A stretch of DNA of 64,000 nt from Heterodera schachtii (Eukaryota; Nematoda; Chromadorea; Rhabditida; Heteroderidae), in assembly GCA_023374025.1 (NCBI GenBank), contig SIJG01000073.1:527909-591908 (forward strand), in the 5' to 3' direction. The translations under genes and the position numbers were made by a program. How positions within the stretch are numbered: position 1 is the stretch's first letter; each line of letters opens with the position of its first letter. Shown here piece after piece: positions 58,154-64,000 of the stretch. The notes under the pieces are model-generated. The model worked only from the letters and a program-made list of their open reading frames with translations. It did not search any database and was not told the DNA's origin.

Positions 58154-58237
58154 TGAGGCCGCGTTTGCAGGTGCCGCATTTCCGGCAAATCGTGCGAAAA
58201 CTGCATCGAGCACTTGCTGCAGTCGGGTGGCGTCCAT
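58145..58237 (-). pseudogene. Truncated gag of an LTR retrotransposon
   Basis: ATG on the minus strand begins MDATRLQQVLDAVFARF and continues through about 27 retroelement codons before the junction with the inverted arm, where a TAA in the arm ends it. The position, some 250 bp after a primer-binding site, and the Ala-rich helix are typical for a gypsy/Ty3 gag start. All later domains (protease, reverse transcriptase, integrase) are absent, so it cannot function. Confidence 0.6.
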
Positions 58238-58490
58238 TGGGTTTTGACTCGTCCGATGATCAGCAATTAACCACGCATAGTGGCTCCTCACACCGCATAG
58301 GTGCTATTGGATGTCGAAATTGAAGAAAACCGCGTCTCGCGGAACCTCACCCGCCTAGGGACTTTTGGTTTTTTGTTGAATTTAACCGCTAAAATTTAGC
58401 GGACCTCACCCGTCTTGGGTCTATTGGTTTTGGTTTTGCTGGTGGTTGAGTTGCAGTTCGGTGTGCCTTCGATTGGGTGAAGCACGGCTG

Positions 58491-58503
58491 CTGACTGCGC
58501 CAA
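58491..58503 (-). promoter_or_regulatory. Primer-binding site of the LTR fragment
   Basis: Minus strand TTGGCGCAGTCAG directly follows the LTR end after AA. It is nearly the TGGCGCAGTCGG type used by gypsy-like elements primed by tRNA-Ser. Confidence 0.7.
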
Positions 58504-58505
58504 TT

Positions 58506-58683
58506 TGTTGTGTCTCTATGTCGGACACAAATAAAATAATTAAACACAATTTATGTCGGAGGAGAAATGCAGTACAAAATATAAAATGTAAAATAGCAAA
58601 TGAATGGAGAAGGAACAATATGGGGAGGAGAGGGAGAGCTTAAATAACAAAGTGAATGAGGGGGAGTGGGGATGGGCACGTCA
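58506..58683 (-). mobile_element. Solo 5' LTR, gypsy/Ty3-type
   Basis: On the minus strand it starts TGACGTGCCC and ends GACACAACA, so it has the TG...CA ends of an LTR, length 178 bp. It contains TTATTTAAG (TATA-like) and AATTATTTTATTTGTG near the 3' side. It is followed by a primer-binding site, an untranslated leader and the start of gag. No second LTR is present in the window. Confidence 0.65.
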
Positions 58684-58690
58684 TATAATT

Positions 58691-59443
58691 AATCAATAAA
58701 TCAAAACGCGCCAAATTCAAATGTTCACTTCCAACAATTTTATATGCTTAAATAATCTCATTTAATAATCAAAACTCTAATTTAAAATAAAGGAATATTG
58801 AAAATCTAATTATTATTATATCAAAGAAAAAAATTAAATAAATAAAAAGATATTTAGCTGAAAACTTAACTTGCCTTCGTAAATTTACAATTAAATGAAT
58901 GAAGCAAATAAAACAATTACCGGTGGCGCAATTTTAAAATGAGTTATAATTGCTATAATAATGCATATGATTAGCAAAAATTTAAGACAATTTTCATAAC
59001 TATCGAAAATCACACTAATGCGGTCACATAATATTTATGTCCTCAAGAAAAATAATGTTCACATAAGAAATGGAACGAGATTTTTCCCTAACACATAAAG
59101 AAAAGGAAAAATATTTGCAGTGTAATTAATTATTTATTATCAAATAAATTGAAAAAATTAAAATTTATAGATATTAAATAAATATTCATCACTTTTGTTT
59201 AAAAATCAGGTAATTATGCAACTCTCAATTCATATTGTAGATATCTTGTTTAACATCTATGTTCATGCCAATTCAATGTCTATTAAATAAATATAAAAGA
59301 AACAGTAAGCATAATAATTATATTTTTAAATAGCTAGAATATCTAATAAAATTTTAAAAATTCTTAATGCCGATTCAACTTGGAAATACAAGAGAACATC
59401 GGTTAATTAAATTAAAAAATAATAAAGAAAATTAAAATTAAAA
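58691..59443 (-). repeat. Right arm of a large inverted repeat
   Basis: Near-perfect reverse complement of 57407-58153, about 753 bp. Unlike the left arm, homology to the 41500-41835 repeat stops at its outer edge. Confidence 0.92.
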
Positions 59444-59925
59444 AATATTATGGTAATTTAAGAGAATTTACGGGAAATGGGCTAAAAAGTTAATTTAAAG
59501 AGATGGGAAAACCCATAAATCATTTAACGTGCTCGTTTGCTCATTGATTCGTCAATCAGACTATTTCTCATCTCCAATAATTTTGTTTATATATCATTAT
59601 TATTTCAATTAAATGAATTAAAGTTTTAATCATTTTATTCTTGAATGGGTTCTAATGGCAATATTCATTTTTCGAACACTTAATTTGTCTGTAAGAATTT
59701 CTAAATTTTATTTTCTTTTAAATTATATATCATTTTCAGATAAATGAGAAAAGTGTAAATTTCAGGCTTCTTTTTAAAAATGCAAGAATAATTCACCCGA
59801 TTCTGGTTAACAGGGTTCTCCTTGTCATGTTTCATTTTCCGTGAAACAGTATCCTTCAAGCTTGCGGAGACATGCCAGGTAGCATAAGAAAAACCCATTA
59901 ATCAACAGAAACCTACCTAAAAAAT
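59444..59925. other. AT-rich background, no feature seen
   Basis: GC-richer patch at 59800-59890 without recognised content. Confidence 0.5.
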
Positions 59926-59929
59926 TCCG

Positions 59930-59975
59930 GAAGGGGGGGGGGGGCTACCGGCACTGCCGGACCCAAGAAATTAAT
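59930..59975 (+). repeat. G-run and GC module
   Basis: A 12-base G-run (59933-59944) followed by CTACCGGCACTGCCGGACC, similar to the GC module. No element ends found. Confidence 0.4.
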
Positions 59976-62900
59976 GTTCTTAAAATTTACTCAAAATCGT
60001 TAAAATTGTGCTTTTAAATTAAATATTAATTTTTCCAAAAAAGAGACAAGGTAAATTTTAAGTTTCTTTTTTGATTGGTCGGAAGCGCTGCGTTGTAGAA
60101 AATGCTTTTTTATCTAATCACAGATTTTTATAATATTCTTATCTTCATTAATTAAATTTTTTATTTTGTTTTTGAATTTTTCATGGTAATGGTCCTGAGT
60201 TCTTTATCAATTGTCAATTCATTATTCTTGGTTTAGGAAATTATATTGATTTATAATGATTTGGTTTTGATTTTATATAAGGTTAGTTTTTTAACTAGAA
60301 CTTTGATTAAGAATTTTAATTTATATTTTAGTCAAATATTTTTCTATTCTTGGATTGTTGTTTAAAAAGCATCTTTATTTTTAAGTTAAAATTATTTTTT
60401 TTATTTATTAAATATTTTTATGTTTTAATTTATATGTAACTTACACTTTTCGATTTCATCCCATTCGTGTTCCTATGGGAAAAGTATAAATGCTTATGTT
60501 GGTGGTTAAACAGCAGAGGAATTCCATAATTAAGCTACAGCTTATTTCTAATATATTTACATACAAATTTTCAGTAATATATGCTTGATGTCTTACTACA
60601 AAAATTTTACTGTTTTTTTTTGTCCTTCAATTCTTTTCTCAAAAAAGTTAACTTTAATTAAATAAATAAATGTATAATTAATATATGTTCCATATATTAA
60701 ATTTTTTGTTATTTGTTTTTTATATTTCAGAAGATTTATAATCGGAAATTTTTGTTTTATGATTGACACCGCATTGAATGATAAAATATTTCATACATTG
60801 AATAATCAATAATTGATAAAGTTTAACCTTTTAGAATGAATGTTTTTTTATAACCAATTTAAGAAAAATAACAAAATTTTTAATTTTGTAATAATTTTTG
60901 GGGAGAAATTTGAAAAATCTTAAGTTATTTTTTAAAGGATTTTATGATACATAAAAGTTTTTAATTATTTTCGAAAATAATTTCACTTTTTTTAATTTTT
61001 ATAAAAATGATTATAAAATTTAGCAGTATCTTGTATTCCGTCTCTTATATATTTCTTTTTCATCCGTCATTTACTGGTAAAAGCAGTCCAGATATTTATA
61101 GCATTCTTCCCAAGAACTAAACTTATTTAATCTTTTTATTGATAAAAATTTAAATATTTAATTGTTTTTATAAAAAAATATGCCACAGGGCGATCTTTCG
61201 GTAATCTTTTTTAACATAGTCAAAAATATATTTGTTTTTAGTCAGCTGTTCAGTTTCATATCTTACCATTGTAAAGATGAATATATGAATGAATAAAAAG
61301 ATTTCAATACAATAATATTTTAATTATAAAAAAAAATAAAAAATATAATTGAAAAAAAAATCAAAATTTATTCTTAAAATTTCAACTAATTATTTTCGAC
61401 GATGAAGCGCGTTTTAGACTTTATACAAACTAATAAATTAATTAAATTTTTGCCAGTATTTTTTGTTCATCTTCACGACCAATAAGTAATAATCTACTTA
61501 ACTTTTGAAAGCATTTATGATAACCACGTTATTAAATTTTTGAAAATTACCGATTTAGATGATTCACTTTTTTACGATAAATTTAATTTAAATCAACGTC
61601 CGCCAAAGCCATACAATACAGATCGACCTGAAATCTCGCCAATCATTTTTCTTGTCAATTTTAATAGTTTTGTGGTTATTTTTTGGGTGCTTCTATTTTG
61701 TAATCTTCGCTGATTTTATGTTTTAATATATTTAAAAATATTTTAATTTATTAAGATTGTCATAAAAATTATTAAATTCGCAAAAATATTTATAAAACTT
61801 CTGGTTCTTGAATCAAAACATACTTTTATAAATATGTTCGCCATTTTAATTAATAATAATTTTTATGTTATTAATTTTAATGATCCTACTTTATTATGAG
61901 TTTATTTTTATTTGTGCATCGTTTGTTTTAATGAAATGTTGCTCCGTCTATTTAATTATCAATGAAAATTCAATGAGTTAGCTAAAATGTTTTATTAATA
62001 TAAATTTATACTTTTTTATAAGTTCCAAATTTAATTTTGATAATAATTTTTAATGGAGTTACCTAGTTTTGCATAATCTTTCCTTTAATATCTTTTTTGA
62101 AGAATTTTAAATTTTGTTGGATAATTGAAATGTTCCGGGCTATCGAAATATATTAAAATTTAAACCGGTACCCTCGGGATTTTTCTTTTTGGCCTCTAAA
62201 AGGCAGTTTTCGGTTTTGGCTTGGAGTTGCACATGGATTATATTTATATCGAAACACATATTTCTTAGAAATCTTTACAAAATTTTATTTTTCATTTCAA
62301 ATGGCAATTTTTCAAAAATTTAATTTTTAAAATGAAAATTATATAAATTTTTCACTAGAGTTTTCAGACTTTAAAATAAAGAAGAATATCTTATTTATTT
62401 CATTATTATTAATTTTCTTGTATGTGATTGAGCTATTCGTAAAGATTCTGAATCCTTATTAAAATTTCTTTTTGTGATTTTTATTGGGTTGGTTTTAAAT
62501 TTTATTATTTTGATAATTTAAAACTTTAAAATGCAAAAAAATTACTTTGAATTAAAACAATAACGTACTTATTTTTTCATTTATTTATTTAGGTCTTTTG
62601 GAAATTATGTATTTGAATATCTTTTATAGGTATTGTATTTAATTTTATAAACTAAATTAATTTTTTTTTTAATTAATGATACATATTTTCTTGGCTAAAG
62701 TTTCCGTTTTATCATTTCCCTTATTACTGAGAAAATAACGATCATTTAATGTTTTTGTATGTAAAATTTAAAATTATTTTTAATAATTCAAAAAATCTTT
62801 ATTTTTTCTGTTTTTAGAAAGATATTTAAAATTTCAGAGTTTTTCCATTTTAATAATTTAATTATGGTGTTTTCCGGCCATGATGACAGAAGTTTAATCG

Positions 62901-63540
62901 GTCTTCATTAGTTAGAACATTTATTTAATTTTTCGAATTATAAATCCATAAAATAAATGACTTTTGGTTTCATACAGCCTAAGTCAATAAATTAGGTATT
63001 CAAATATTTATTTTTCCTATTTGCAAAACGATTTTTTTCTTTTTAACACAATTACTTTTTTATTTTAAATATAAATTTTCTCGATACCCGGTCCAGCTGC
63101 TAGTGCCTAAATTAATTTTTCTCTTTATCTTATTTCCATTTTTAAATTATTTTTAATAAAATACGGATAAAGTATTCTATTAATAATTTAAAAAAATTTA
63201 TTATGAGCAATTTGATGTTTTAAAATTTATCTCACTTAAGTTATTTTTGTCAGACTAGCGTTGAGTAACGGGGATTATGGCTACTCGTCCCGGACTTGAA
63301 ATATTTTTGAATTTAATGTCAGTAGTATTTCGATATTTTCTATCCTTTATTTTCTGAAGTTTTGTGTTGTTAGAATTAGTTGTTGTTTTTTTTTTTGCTA
63401 TACTTTTTTTTTTACATATTTTGCATTTTATAATTAAACGGTTTTTTATGTAAACTTATAATTTTAGAATTTCAGAACGAGAGCTTTAAGTTATGGGTAT
63501 TTAAGCTGGACATTAAAATTGTTACCAAGCCTCTAAAATT
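59976..63540. other. AT-rich background, no feature seen
   Basis: More than 3.5 kb of A/T-rich, stop-dense sequence. GC-richer patches at 62160-62230 and 63255-63300 have no recognised content. No terminal repeats, arrays or coding frames. Confidence 0.5.
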
Positions 63541-63636
63541 CAGTGCTGTTCGAGACTCTCGATCTCGAGTATTGGTCTTGGTTTTTTAATTCTCGGTCTC
63601 TTCGAGACTCGAGACCGAGACTTTTTTACACCCCTA
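63541..63636. mobile_element. Small hAT-like element with TCGAGAC theme
   Basis: Left end CAGTGCTGTTCGAGACTCTC and minus-strand right end TAGGGGTGTAAAAAAGTCTC, both YAGNG. TCTCGAGAC/GAGACCGAG motifs fill the 96 bp. No target duplication. Confidence 0.6.
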
Positions 63637-63814
63637 ATGATTTGATTTTTAAACATAACAAAAAGATCGGAATCGAATATATATGAACTCTAAAACTTTG
63701 ACGTTATGACAGTGATAGCCAACTCTGCTGATTTATCATCATTTTGTGATGGGATAAAATCCTTAAAATCATAAGCTTTTTTTATCAGGGTACAAAAATA
63801 TAAATATTTTAATT

Positions 63815-64000
63815 GAATTTCTTTGGAAAATATTGATCATATGGCCCAGAGCCGAAAATGGTCGAAACATATACCAATCGATAGCTCTCGGTCTGTAATG
63901 GAAGGATCCGAAAAAATTTTTTTGCGGAAACCAATTCCTGAAGAGTTACAGACCCGGAACTGAAATGGCCAAATGGCTTTGGGACTGAACCATCCAAACC
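63815..64000. repeat. Foldback related to the inner part of 50018-50968
   Basis: 63890-63965 matches 50775-50855 (GTAATGGAAG, ATCCGAAA, CTGAAGAGTTACAGACCCGG). The outer parts form their own imperfect inverted repeat (TGGCCCAGAGCCGAAAATGG facing CCAAATGGCTTTGGGACTGA). The element may run off the window edge. The 62-codon minus frame is a by-product. Confidence 0.55.

Larger units (their letters stand above)
58154..58690 (-). mobile_element. 5' end of an LTR retrotransposon caught between inverted arms
   Basis: The 537-bp spacer of the inverted repeat is GC-richer than both arms. On the minus strand the order is host-like AATTATA, LTR, primer-binding site, leader (with CCTAGGCGGGTGAGG and CAAGACGGGTGAGG units) and the gag start. 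It breaks at the left arm after 27 gag codons. Confidence 0.7.

Noticed and set aside
57407..59443. Inverted repeat as a pure assembly artefact
   Set aside because: The arms differ by several substitutions and an indel, and the spacer has a natural host-LTR border. Read data would still be needed to exclude it fully.
1..64000. Bacterial genes, operons, CRISPR arrays, rRNA or tRNA genes
   Set aside because: No frames of gene length in dense arrangement, no regularly spaced repeats and no recognisable RNA gene; intron-like structure and eukaryotic transposons argue against a prokaryote.

Overview
The window is very AT-rich (by eye about three quarters A+T or more), has no dense coding, and carries no rRNA, tRNA, operon or CRISPR. 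It looks like intergenic or deep intronic DNA from a eukaryote. A Merlin-type transposase exon with apparent splice sites, a mariner element, hAT-like miniature elements and a gypsy-type LTR fragment with an N-terminal gag point to an animal, most likely an invertebrate. I could not place it more precisely. No intact host gene could be demonstrated.

Layout. 1-8.9 kb: AT-rich background with one hAT-like foldback (884-1075) and a decayed Merlin transposase (clear exon 4099-4439, candidate upstream exons). 8.9-15.4 kb: a degenerate mariner (8914-9673), a hAT-like MITE with a perfect 8-bp target duplication (9906-10096), fragments of two other foldback families and a TIR element (14845-15374). 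15.4-25.7 kb: AT-rich background, the first copy of a GA-rich repeat family (20646-20948), and foldbacks at 20953-21368 and 22927-23105. 25.7-26.9 kb: a nest of GC-rich hAT-like elements inside a second GA-rich copy. 31.2-31.9 kb: a third GA-rich copy split by a 385-bp foldback with a 9-bp target duplication. 39.9-46.6 kb: an element with tandem-repeat TIRs, a non-autonomous mariner-like element and three hAT-like elements. 50-53.3 kb: a second tandem-repeat-TIR element, a foldback and a fourth GA-rich copy. 54.1-56.5 kb: a coding-like island, an ATATGTAC-type MITE and a fifth GA-rich copy on the minus strand. 57.4-59.4 kb: an inverted duplication of about 750 bp around the 5' end of an LTR retrotransposon. 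59.4-64 kb: mostly featureless, ending in one small hAT-like element and a partial foldback.

Most of the recognisable content is non-autonomous DNA transposons, often nested. Two patterns stand out. First, many hAT-like elements start with TAGAG or CAGNG, and each repeats its own short 6-9 bp motif inside the element. Second, the AT-rich background itself contains several pairs of old, diverged copies of the same sequence, so much of it is probably ancient repeat. Everything here was found by reading the sequence. Boundaries are good to a few bases where a target duplication is reported and approximate elsewhere.
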